Source: a virus. Taken from it: 55,460 nt of DNA. The stretch is taken from positions 1 through 55,460 of the IMG/VR virus record IMGVR_UViG_3300034198_010091. The stretch is one strand, 5' to 3'. The translations under genes were made by a program, and so were the position numbers. Position 1 is the first letter of the stretch, and each line of letters begins with the position of its first letter. Below, piece by piece: positions 6,418 to 13,508 of the stretch. The notes under the pieces were generated by a model. It did no database searches. It saw nothing but the letters and a program-made list of their open reading frames with translations, and had not been told where the DNA came from.

Positions 6418-9257
6418 CATTGCATCACTCTCTCCATAGCATCATATCTATCCTGACTATAAGATCTAGATGGGTCCACATAAGGCATTGCTCCATTCAG
6501 AGGCATCCAGCCTTCAGCAAATAATCCAGCCATTTCATCATCAGCTTCTCCAAATGCACCAAAAGCCATTGGAGATAGATTAGAATTCTCGATTTTATCA
6601 ACTTGTTCATTTGTATAGATAGATGTTGGATTTTCAAACATCTTTATACCGTAATTATATGGAGTTATCTTAGCGGGTTTACCATAATCATCTTCTTCAT
6701 CGATTTCGAAATACATTTGTGTGATTTCTCGATGTAAAATCATCAAAGCCCAAACAAATGCCATAACACGGTCATCATGTTCACCACCTTTAGCTTTCCA
6801 TGTAGCGTTTGGATATCTAATAAATGTTTTGAATTCATTCAAGGTATGAATTGATCTGAATGTTACGTTTCTGATTTCATTAATGAAATATCTCTGATTT
6901 AAAATAGCAGCATGTTTAGTATTGGTATGAGATAATACTCCAAACTGTTGATTTTTGTGTGCTTGTTTCGCACCCCATGACACAACCTTCTCATAGGCAA
7001 AATCCATTGCTAATCTATCACAAACTTGACCACCTTGGTTATTTCTTTCAATTAAAACTAATGGACTTCCCCAATTTAGGAGAATATCATGTAATTTATT
7101 AGAGAATTCTGCTGGGGCTATAGTATTACTATGATATTCAGCAACTTGTCTGATATCTTTGAGATCAGTAATGTCTAGCATTTGAATTACAGAGGCATCT
7201 CCACCAACTCCTTCAGATACATCGACACCCGCCACGTATAATCTTGATGGATCTGGATCTTCCCAAATTTTATAATGACCATCATCTAGTAAATGCTTGG
7301 GTTCCGAACAGTTTTTCTTCAATTCATCGAATAATTCAACATCGATAGCTGAAGTTCCATCATCTGCGAAGTGACATTCATATTCTTGGGCGAATGCTTC
7401 ATATGAACCCAGTTTGGCTATTTCTTTGCGCTTCCACTCCTCATCACGACCGGGAATTTCTGTCCACTGAACTTCTTCTGGGTGAAACTCATTCCACTCA
7501 GGAGTTCCCTCTTTTAATGCCGCCGAATAAAAAGTATGAAATATATTATTTTTACCCTTCGGGGTTGATGTTATTAGGATTTTTGATGTTTTGGCTCTGG
7601 AAATCGTTGGTATAACCGAACGAACAAAGTCTTCCACAATACTCTGAGGTTCCAAATACGAAAATTCATCCAATAATAAACATTGATGACTGACAAAACC
7701 ATTGGTGATATATTTAAAATTTTCAGATGCTACAATATCATACACTTCTGTCATCCCCCCATCCTCAATTTTCACAACTTCTTCGTATCCACTCTCAGTT
7801 TTTAACTGATCTCCAACTTGTAACCCCGATACTGGTATTTGTACATCGTTATATGTGAAAAAAATATGATCTTTGGTTATGCTGACGGATCTTTTAGTAG
7901 TAAAAACTTCCACACATTCTCGAACTCCGTTACTGATTACATTTTTAAACTTTTTGAACCCATCATCGGTCAATATTTCAACCTTATTATTATGAATCGG
8001 GCTGTAATCGATATGCATTATTTCTGGATATGACTCCGTATACATCTTCTTTAAATTCAGAAGCTTTTCCTTGGCCCTTTTCTTTTTCTGCGCCACGGTA
8101 TCCCAAATTATAAGCAATTTATATCCCTTATCTGTCAAATAATCATATTTTACTATATCTTTATCGATATGTTTTTGAAACAGGTGATGTTTTTCATTTA
8201 TTTCGACTATAAGTTTCTCCCCCACCAAAGCATCACAGACAAATGGGCCGATTCTTTTAGAATATTCTATGTCTTCATCCAGTATTTCGAATCGAACCTT
8301 TAAAAGCTCTAATATTTTTAACTCATTTTTACCAATATTTGTTTTATATGTATTATTGGAATTGTTCGACAACCTTCTGTCTATATGTTCGAAATATCTA
8401 TTTGAACATCGAGTCCCACAGGTTTCGGGATACTTTAATAAATAATCATTAAATACCACTTTTTTCGTATTACAAACTACACAGTGAGGAGATTCTTGTA
8501 AATTATTCACGAACCTATATGCGGCAGCTAATTTGGATTCTTTTCCATCCCAACCTATGTGATCAGTATAATTTCGAAAACTATTCAATGTTTGACGGGT
8601 CTGCTCTTCCTTATTAAGTCTTATTTCAAACATTAGAATATTGTCTCGTATCAATCTACATTTATCAATGTCTGACATAAGAATGAATTCCTCAATTATA
8701 TTAAACCTATCCAAACATTGCACATATGCGAACTTCGGCTGAAATAATTTTCCGTTTTTGTTTATTATTGCTTGTTTTGTTTTTGAAAAATTTAAATAAA
8801 ATATTCTCGTTCTGATAGATGGATTGAATTCATCGAGATACTTTGTATCGTTCATCAAATATTCTAAAATATATGGATGTTTTTTGACATTGCTTATGGC
8901 TGATGCCGATTTAAAAAATGTTCTTAGCTGCTCATCATTCAACTTACTCAAATCAAACTGTTCATATAAAGTATCACTATATCCGAGTTCAAATGATAGA
9001 TATCTATAATTTCTCCCCTTTTCAGAGTTGCTGGGTATTTCTCGAATATCATTGAAATAGTGATATGCCCGTTGACCCATCTCTTTTCTCAAAAAATGAT
9101 CATCTAAATATGATGTCTTTTCTTTCAATTCATCATACAAATGTGGATATTTTTTAAATAATGTATATATACTATTTGATTTTTTGCTATCCTTGTATCG
9201 GTCAAACACAAAGTCCAGATCTATAGAGTTGCTCAATCGTCGTTTCATATATAGCAT
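6414..9257 (-). CDS. terL (C-part): Vsr-like endonuclease fused to split-intein C-part and terminase large subunit C-part
   Basis: 947 aa. Residues 1 to about 415 are a homing endonuclease: a zinc cluster (HCVVCN ... CGTRC), then a Vsr/EDxHD-like core with CDALVGEKLIVEINEKHH and YKLLIIWD. Residues about 424-525 are an intein C-part with block B (SITKDH), block F (EVYDIVASENF) and end VSHQ. From Cys526 the terminase resumes with Walker B (LLLDEFS), the ITSTPKG coupling motif, and a RuvC-like nuclease (VAGVDVSEG, LIERNNQGG, HDDRVMAFVW). Trans-splicing with the product of 9202-10899 would yield full gp17, the motor that packages DNA. The start is ATG 9257 or ATG 9248; both lie inside the upstream IntN coding sequence in another frame. 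An internal ATG at 8018 could yield IntC-terminase without the endonuclease. Confidence 0.92.
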   Translation of the reverse strand: MLYMKRRLSNSIDLDFVFDRYKDSKKSNSIYTLFKKYPHLYDELKEKTSYLDDHFLRKEMGQRAYHYFNDIREIPSNSEKGRNYRYLSFELGYSDTLYEQFDLSKLNDEQLRTFFKSASAISNVKKHPYILEYLMNDTKYLDEFNPSIRTRIFYLNFSKTKQAIINKNGKLFQPKFAYVQCLDRFNIIEEFILMSDIDKCRLIRDNILMFEIRLNKEEQTRQTLNSFRNYTDHIGWDGKESKLAAAYRFVNNLQESPHCVVCNTKKVVFNDYLLKYPETCGTRCSNRYFEHIDRRLSNNSNNTYKTNIGKNELKILELLKVRFEILDEDIEYSKRIGPFVCDALVGEKLIVEINEKHHLFQKHIDKDIVKYDYLTDKGYKLLIIWDTVAQKKKRAKEKLLNLKKMYTESYPEIMHIDYSPIHNNKVEILTDDGFKKFKNVISNGVRECVEVFTTKRSVSITKDHIFFTYNDVQIPVSGLQVGDQLKTESGYEEVVKIEDGGMTEVYDIVASENFKYITNGFVSHQCLLLDEFSYLEPQSIVEDFVRSVIPTISRAKTSKILITSTPKGKNNIFHTFYSAALKEGTPEWNEFHPEEVQWTEIPGRDEEWKRKEIAKLGSYEAFAQEYECHFADDGTSAIDVELFDELKKNCSEPKHLLDDGHYKIWEDPDPSRLYVAGVDVSEGVGGDASVIQMLDITDLKDIRQVAEYHSNTIAPAEFSNKLHDILLNWGSPLVLIERNNQGGQVCDRLAMDFAYEKVVSWGAKQAHKNQQFGVLSHTNTKHAAILNQRYFINEIRNVTFRSIHTLNEFKTFIRYPNATWKAKGGEHDDRVMAFVWALMILHREITQMYFEIDEEDDYGKPAKITPYNYGIKMFENPTSIYTNEQVDKIENSNLSPMAFGAFGEADDEMAGLFAEGWMPLNGAMPYVDPSRSYSQDRYDAMERVMQW
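7683..7988 (-). other. Split intein C-part (IntC) in terminase
   Basis: About 102 aa immediately before Cys526 of the 6414-9257 ORF. It carries block B with the TxxH-type SITKDH, block F EVYDI, and the end TNGFVSHQ. It resembles the Ace Lake TerL split intein (KILSPNGF there, VEILTDDGF here). The terminal residue is Gln rather than Asn; the +1 residue is Cys. Confidence 0.88.
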
Positions 9258-10899
9258 TATTTAGTCTGACTGTGACATTTGTGTTAGCGTTAACGCAATT
9301 GATAGTTTGTCCCCGCGCTGCTGAACCAGTCGTGGTGGAAATACCTATAAGACTACCGTTAGCAAATTCTGAACTTTCTTGCCCCCAAGTTACAACAGCG
9401 GGTTTTAACCATATGGGAAGTTCTTGATAAGCTAATTTGACCCGTTTAAAGATCATCTTCGCAGTATCTTCTTTGTTTGCCACGATTACAGTATTTTTAT
9501 AATCATGGAAACACGTATACCATAGTGCCAAGATCGTTAACACCGTGGTATTGTGGGTTGGAATATTTGTCCTTCCACATAAAAATAGACTATCAGGTGA
9601 ATCTACGGTAATGCACCTCACTGGAACCGACTCAACTTCTTTTATCTCTTTGATATAATGCCATTGATTCCTTTTATTTGATTCTGGAGTTGATATTTCA
9701 TTAATTATAATTCTATCCTTTTTGAAAGGTAGTTTACAAACATATTCTCTTGGTTTAAACTCTAATACTCCACATTCTTTACACTCTATACCATATAATG
9801 TCGGTATTTTAGTTTTGAATGTTGTTTTATACCCCAAACTCTCAATCAATTCTTTAACTTGATGGCATAATTGAATATTGGTGTTGTAAAAATTACAATT
9901 TCCTGATTTATCAACATAACCATCAGAATCTATCAAACCCATCAATAATTCCAATCTTTGATCTCTAGACCCCAATAGGTATTCTGGTGGTATATGTTTA
10001 TTTCCAATCAAATTAGACTGTCTGAGTTCTTTATGTAAAGAAGTCTTATATTTCTCATTCCGATCATTTTTTCCTAGATTAATAGAATAAATATTTCGAT
10101 TTTTGTGATATTGGATATTGATACCGTATCGATCTTTATATTTTTGCAAATTATTAACAGTTTCCTTTAGATCTCTAGTCCCTGATGTGATTCTCGACCC
10201 GTCTGTTGCCCCGTCACCCAACCACATTCCAAGAATATACGGATCTATAATGTAATCCTTTTCACTATTTTCCAACCCTTGCACGCAAGAAGGAATTCTA
10301 TAAAAAGGTTCTCCTGCTTTTGTCGTGTGATCACCCAACATCTCCTTAGTAGTTTTTACACTACCTTCTTTATTTTTTCGATTTCTGTCATTTTTCGATT
10401 GAACGAACCAATTATGATCAGCATCCGCCACAATTTCTTCCCCATTATCAAATATAACAGAATAACATTTCCTATCATAGAGAATTTCATGAGCCTTTAC
10501 GACACGACAAATTTTTCCATCTATACCATACAATTCATCCCCATCCTTTAATTCACCTATGGTTGTCCATCCATTTGGGGTATTAATTGGAGTATCCAAG
10601 GCTAATGCTTTTCCACTTTGACGACTTGACAATACGATATTGAATCGATGGTCTTTAAAAGCTTTTAATAACCTTAACTGATAGGGTAATAAAGGAATCA
10701 ACACTTTACCCAAATCCGGTTCAATTATGTAAAAGTAATTCTGTGCAAAATAAACAAGATCGTTCTTACACTTCTCAATCTCCAAAGCCATCTCTGGAGT
10801 GTATTCAAACTTAGCATCTTGGGATGGTAAATTTGGATTACCTAAATACATCTCCTTCTTGGATAATTTGGGTTCTTTAATTTTAGATAGTCTAGGCAT
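9202..10899 (-). CDS. terL (N-part): Terminase large subunit N-part with a cis intein and a split-intein N-part
   Basis: 565 aa. Residues 1-97 are the gp17 N-terminus up to the Walker A (SSRQSGK). Residues 98-450 are a full intein. Residues 451-534 continue the ATPase (TTVLTILALWYTC, then VIVANKEDTAKMIF, then GSAARGQTIN). Residues 535-565 are a short intein N-part starting CVNANTNVTV. N-exteins (181 aa) plus the C-extein in the next ORF (422 aa) give 603 aa, against 610 aa for T4 gp17. The gene has a TTAAATA box 6 nt before its ATG in a divergent promoter region. Its last 56 nt overlap the next ORF in another frame. Confidence 0.95.
   Translation of the reverse strand: MPRLSKIKEPKLSKKEMYLGNPNLPSQDAKFEYTPEMALEIEKCKNDLVYFAQNYFYIIEPDLGKVLIPLLPYQLRLLKAFKDHRFNIVLSSRQSGKALALDTPINTPNGWTTIGELKDGDELYGIDGKICRVVKAHEILYDRKCYSVIFDNGEEIVADADHNWFVQSKNDRNRKNKEGSVKTTKEMLGDHTTKAGEPFYRIPSCVQGLENSEKDYIIDPYILGMWLGDGATDGSRITSGTRDLKETVNNLQKYKDRYGINIQYHKNRNIYSINLGKNDRNEKYKTSLHKELRQSNLIGNKHIPPEYLLGSRDQRLELLMGLIDSDGYVDKSGNCNFYNTNIQLCHQVKELIESLGYKTTFKTKIPTLYGIECKECGVLEFKPREYVCKLPFKKDRIIINEISTPESNKRNQWHYIKEIKEVESVPVRCITVDSPDSLFLCGRTNIPTHNTTVLTILALWYTCFHDYKNTVIVANKEDTAKMIFKRVKLAYQELPIWLKPAVVTWGQESSEFANGSLIGISTTTGSAARGQTINCVNANTNVTVRLNNAIYETTIEQLYRSGLCV
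9205..9297 (-). other. Split intein N-part (IntN, 31 aa) in terminase
   Basis: Begins with Cys535 right after GQTIN and ends at a stop after IEQLYRSGLCV. Only block A is present, so the split lies between blocks A and B. This very early split is the arrangement known for the AceL-TerL intein, whose IntN is 25 aa. Confidence 0.85.
9258..9264 (-). promoter_or_regulatory. Late promoter box CTAAATA inside the IntN coding sequence
   Basis: CTAAATA directly abuts ATG 9257 and lies 9 nt from ATG 9248, the two candidate starts of the endonuclease-IntC-terminase ORF. It is encoded by Leu-Asn-Asn codons of the terminase IntN. Spacing is less regular than at other genes. Confidence 0.5.
9550..10608 (-). 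other. Class-3-like LAGLIDADG intein inside terminase Walker A
   Basis: 353 aa between SGK and TTVL. It starts with Ala instead of Cys/Ser and ends PTHN, with Thr at +1. Block B has ADADHNWFV (Trp two after the His), block F has VRCITV (Cys at position 4), and block G has Thr before HN: the W-C-T trio of class 3 inteins. Two LAGLIDADG motifs lie in the middle (YILGMWLGDG and LLMGLIDSDG), so it encodes its own homing endonuclease. Removal restores GKTT. Confidence 0.93.
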
Positions 10900-10905
10900 A
10901 TTACA

Positions 10906-10912
10906 TATTTAA
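10906..10912 (-). promoter_or_regulatory. Late promoter box TTAAATA for terminase N-part
   Basis: TTAAATA, 6-nt gap, ATG at 10899, in a 27-nt divergent intergenic region. Confidence 0.75.
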
Positions 10913-10914
10913 GA

Positions 10915-10921
10915 CTAAATA
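10915..10921 (+). promoter_or_regulatory. Late promoter box CTAAATA, divergent partner
   Basis: CTAAATA, 5-nt gap, ATG at 10927. The two boxes face opposite ways and are 2 nt apart. Confidence 0.8.
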
Positions 10922-10926
10922 ACTAT

Positions 10927-11910
10927 ATGAAACAAAAAGACTCTGTATCTTTAGGTGATATTTATGGAAAAATGTTGAATTCTGTTCACACAATCAAGGA
11001 ATCCAAGACTCCGAAAACCTTCGATGGTGAATTCCGTAATAAGAAACAAAAAGATGGTCCCGAATCTGCTGATGGATACAATAAAGCAGAGAATAAAGCA
11101 GCTGAGGAGGATGAGGAAAACGATGATGTGTCCAAATATCTACCCAAATCTAAGATCTCGAAGAGTGCGGATAAATTGAAAGAAAAATTAAAGAATCCCA
11201 ATATTTCAGCTAAAGATAAATCGTCAATAAAAAAATCTTTAAAGAATATAGAAAGTGGATTAGAAGCCGCTGAATCAGAAGAAATTCAAGAATCTAAAAA
11301 AATTGCAACCGACAGGCTAAATAAGCATATGAGCAAATCAGCTTTTGATAAATTGTTTAATAAGGTTCTTAAAGAAAATTTCGGTCAACCTAACGAAGGA
11401 GATGATCTCGATGCCCTTGGTCTTGATGATGCAACACCAGATTCCGATATGGAAGATGACTTTGGTGGTGAAGAAGACGACTTTGGTGGTGAAGAAGATT
11501 CTGTTACCTTTACATTAGATCGCGCAATGGCACAAAGCCTAATCGATGTTCTTCAAGGTGCTCTTGGAGATGAAGAAGGTGGTGATGAATTCGGTGGTGA
11601 AGATGATGATCTTGACTTCGGTGGTGAAGATGATGATATGGATTTCGGTGGTGAAGATGATGATATGGATTTCGAAGAAGACGAAGAAACCCAAGGCACT
11701 AAGCCTGCTCCAGATAAGAAAGCAGCATTCCAAGCTAAATCTAATAAGGTTGGTGGAAAAGCTAACCCAAAGGGTGGTAATAAAGCCAAGACAGATGTAA
11801 CTGATGACACTAAGACTACTCATAGTGCTCCTCCAATCACAGCCCTTATGGGTCACAACAATCAGGTTCCTAAATCAACCCTAAAGGCTAAACAAGATTA
11901 CTTCCGCTAA
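10927..11910 (+). CDS. Acidic repeat protein, possible prohead core or virion component
   Basis: 327 aa, highly charged. The N-third is Lys/Glu rich. Near residue 140 there is an amphipathic segment FDKLFNKVLKENF. Residues about 170-255 are Asp/Glu/Gly repeats built on DDFGGEE and FGGEDDDMD. The C-terminus is basic (Lys/Gly/Asn rich) and ends LKAKQDYFR. Such strongly acidic, low-complexity composition recalls scaffold or internal head proteins, and the gene faces the terminase and precedes the neck gene. It has a late box and a strong terminator after it. I do not recognise a defined family. Confidence 0.6.
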   Translation: MKQKDSVSLGDIYGKMLNSVHTIKESKTPKTFDGEFRNKKQKDGPESADGYNKAENKAAEEDEENDDVSKYLPKSKISKSADKLKEKLKNPNISAKDKSSIKKSLKNIESGLEAAESEEIQESKKIATDRLNKHMSKSAFDKLFNKVLKENFGQPNEGDDLDALGLDDATPDSDMEDDFGGEEDDFGGEEDSVTFTLDRAMAQSLIDVLQGALGDEEGGDEFGGEDDDLDFGGEDDDMDFGGEDDDMDFEEDEETQGTKPAPDKKAAFQAKSNKVGGKANPKGGNKAKTDVTDDTKTTHSAPPITALMGHNNQVPKSTLKAKQDYFR

Positions 11911-11940
11911 TCTTAAATTATAAAAATCAACAAACAATAG

Positions 11941-11965
11941 AGCCTGCTTAATCGCAGGCTTTTTT
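11941..11965 (+). terminator. Rho-independent terminator
   Basis: Stem AGCCTGC / GCAGGCT with a 6-nt loop (TTAATC) and a run of five T, about 30 nt after the acidic protein gene. It is followed directly by the next late box. Confidence 0.9.
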
Positions 11966-11966
11966 G

Positions 11967-11973
11967 TTAAATA
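11967..11973 (+). promoter_or_regulatory. Late promoter box TTAAATA
   Basis: TTAAATA, 5-nt gap, ATG at 11979, right after the terminator T-run. Confidence 0.75.
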
Positions 11974-11978
11974 TTATT

Positions 11979-12356
11979 ATGAATAATTCCGATATGAAAA
12001 AATTGGGGATGATATATGAAGGACACTTCTACCATGATATGGATCATGACATGAAAAACCAATATTATCAGACCATAATAGAAGTGATTAAGCCATTTTC
12101 GGAACACTGTCATGAAATAGCGGTTAAGCTTGATAATTTAACCCATGAGATTGATAATTTATTCTATACTGAGGAGTGGAAAAATTTAGAGCAAATGTTT
12201 GAAGCATATACGGAAGATTCGAGGGTAGAGAGACGGGATTTTATAGGTTATATACTAGACGCTAAAAGTAATTTGACTTCGGCAGTACACAAACTGGAAA
12301 ACTCTAATATTCAGTCGGAACTCTCAGATGTTTTAACAGGGCAGAAGATACAATAA
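11979..12356 (+). CDS. Late protein of unknown function
   Basis: 125 aa from ATG 11979 (MNNSDMKKLGMIYEGHFYHD). A TTG further upstream lies inside the late box and terminator and is rejected. The protein is mostly helical, with His/Asp/Met-rich ends and a long central region (HEIAVKLDNLTHEIDNLFY) that looks like a coiled coil. Its stop overlaps the next start (TAATG). The neighbourhood suggests head or neck assembly. Not recognised. Confidence 0.65.
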   Translation: MNNSDMKKLGMIYEGHFYHDMDHDMKNQYYQTIIEVIKPFSEHCHEIAVKLDNLTHEIDNLFYTEEWKNLEQMFEAYTEDSRVERRDFIGYILDAKSNLTSAVHKLENSNIQSELSDVLTGQKIQ

Positions 12357-12718
12357 TGAAACTCTTTAAAGAATTCTTCAATGATTATATTCTAAATGAA
12401 TATCGTCATAATCTAGCTGATGGGACTCCTACTCCTTCACTTCAAGCTCATAATGGTAAAAATCCAAATATTTTAGATAAGAAGAATCTTCATACCGTAG
12501 GTCCATATAAAAAACAAAACGAAAAGCTTAATATTGGTGGTAGTATTCTAACCTATCCAGAATTGGAACAGGCTGGGATCAAGGATGCTATGAATATGAG
12601 ATTACCGACAGTATTTAGAAACGTTAAAAATTCTGGTGCTGATATCGAGGTATACAAGAATCAAAAAGGTATGATCGTGGGTAGAGTCATTAAAGCTTCT
12701 CCAGCAACAGCTAAATAA
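12356..12718 (+). CDS. Small late virion protein with capsid-targeting-like N-terminus
   Basis: 120 aa. It begins MKLFKEFFNDYILNEYRHN, a short amphipathic peptide followed by (I)LNE, which resembles the T4 capsid-targeting sequence and its (L/I)xE cleavage site. The remainder (PTPSLQAHNGKNP ... IGGSILTYPELEQAGI) is not recognised. Its start overlaps the stop of the gene before. Its last codons form the late box of the gp14-like gene. An internal head protein is the inference. Confidence 0.6.
   Translation: MKLFKEFFNDYILNEYRHNLADGTPTPSLQAHNGKNPNILDKKNLHTVGPYKKQNEKLNIGGSILTYPELEQAGIKDAMNMRLPTVFRNVKNSGADIEVYKNQKGMIVGRVIKASPATAK
12711..12717 (+). promoter_or_regulatory. Late promoter box CTAAATA
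   Basis: CTAAATA, 5-nt gap, ATG at 12723. It is formed by the last codons and stop (GCT AAA TAA) of the preceding gene. Confidence 0.8.
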
Positions 12719-12722
12719 GTGT

Positions 12723-13508
12723 ATGGGATGCCCTCCAACACCTTTATCTTGTTTAGAACCATCGAACATATTTGCTGGCGTATACAATCCTCGATGTGGA
12801 GGGTTTGCAGATCCTAGTAATTTTCAAGCTGAGAGAGCTATATTTAAAAGTGGCTTTGATGAAATGATCAATAACTATGGGGTGGAATTCAATTATTATG
12901 TAAATGGATTCAATCTATCAGCTATGAATATGTTGTATGGGGAACATCCAACTCAGGAATATTCTGAACCTATTATAATTAAGGCTTACTTAGAATTGGA
13001 AGAGTCTATATCTTTATCGAGATGGGGAATGGAATCAAGTGATGATCTCACAGCGTATATATCAATACGAAAATTTACTGATGTCATGACACCTCTAGCA
13101 TCCTCATTTTATATTGAAAATGGTCAAAGAATAGAGCCAAAATCTGATGATTTAATGGAAGTTACAGCTTTGGGTTGTGATCGTCCGGGTAATAGAGGGT
13201 CTAAAATATTCAGAATAACAGAGGTATTAGATCAAGACGTTAGTGGTGGGTTAAATCCAATGCTTGGGCATTATGTGTGGAAAATAACTGCAAAACGTTA
13301 TGAGCACGATGGGTCCACTAACGCACCTGAAGAAATTGGTAATGATCAAGTATACGACAACGAATTCAGTGGTAAAGTATCGTCTGTATTGTTCCCGTCC
13401 TTAACTGCTGATGATAAAGTTTATTCATCAAATGCTGATGATATTTCTAAGAATGAAATATATGATATGAATAAAAACGATAATACTTTATACGGCGAGT
13501 ATTATTGA
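12723..13508 (+). CDS. gp14: Neck protein, gp14-like head-tail connector
   Basis: 261 aa, close to T4 gp14 (256 aa). The pattern fits the family: GVEFNYYVNGFN, a long segment with YSEPIIIKAYLELEES ... ISLSRWGME, the oxidising-sounding block LTAYISIRKFTDVM, PKSDDLMEVTALG, then FRITEVLDQD and HYVWKITAKRYEH. In T4 gp13 and gp14 seal the filled head and join the tail. The N-terminus is unusually Cys/Pro rich (GCPPTPLSCLEP). It has its own late box and ends converging (7-nt overlap) with the protease-fibre gene on the other strand. No gp13 is seen beside it. Confidence 0.7.
   Translation: MGCPPTPLSCLEPSNIFAGVYNPRCGGFADPSNFQAERAIFKSGFDEMINNYGVEFNYYVNGFNLSAMNMLYGEHPTQEYSEPIIIKAYLELEESISLSRWGMESSDDLTAYISIRKFTDVMTPLASSFYIENGQRIEPKSDDLMEVTALGCDRPGNRGSKIFRITEVLDQDVSGGLNPMLGHYVWKITAKRYEHDGSTNAPEEIGNDQVYDNEFSGKVSSVLFPSLTADDKVYSSNADDISKNEIYDMNKNDNTLYGEYY

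Noticed and set aside
9202-9264. Programmed +1 frameshift joining the two terminase ORFs
   Set aside because: The overlap is only about 56 nt and the first ORF already ends in a proper block A intein segment like the AceL-TerL IntN. A split intein explains both ends of the break; no slippery motif was seen.
11539-11856. Overlapping ORFs in three frames across the acidic repeat
   Set aside because: They are shadows of the GGT GAA GAT repeat; only the plus-strand frame continues through the whole gene with a late box.
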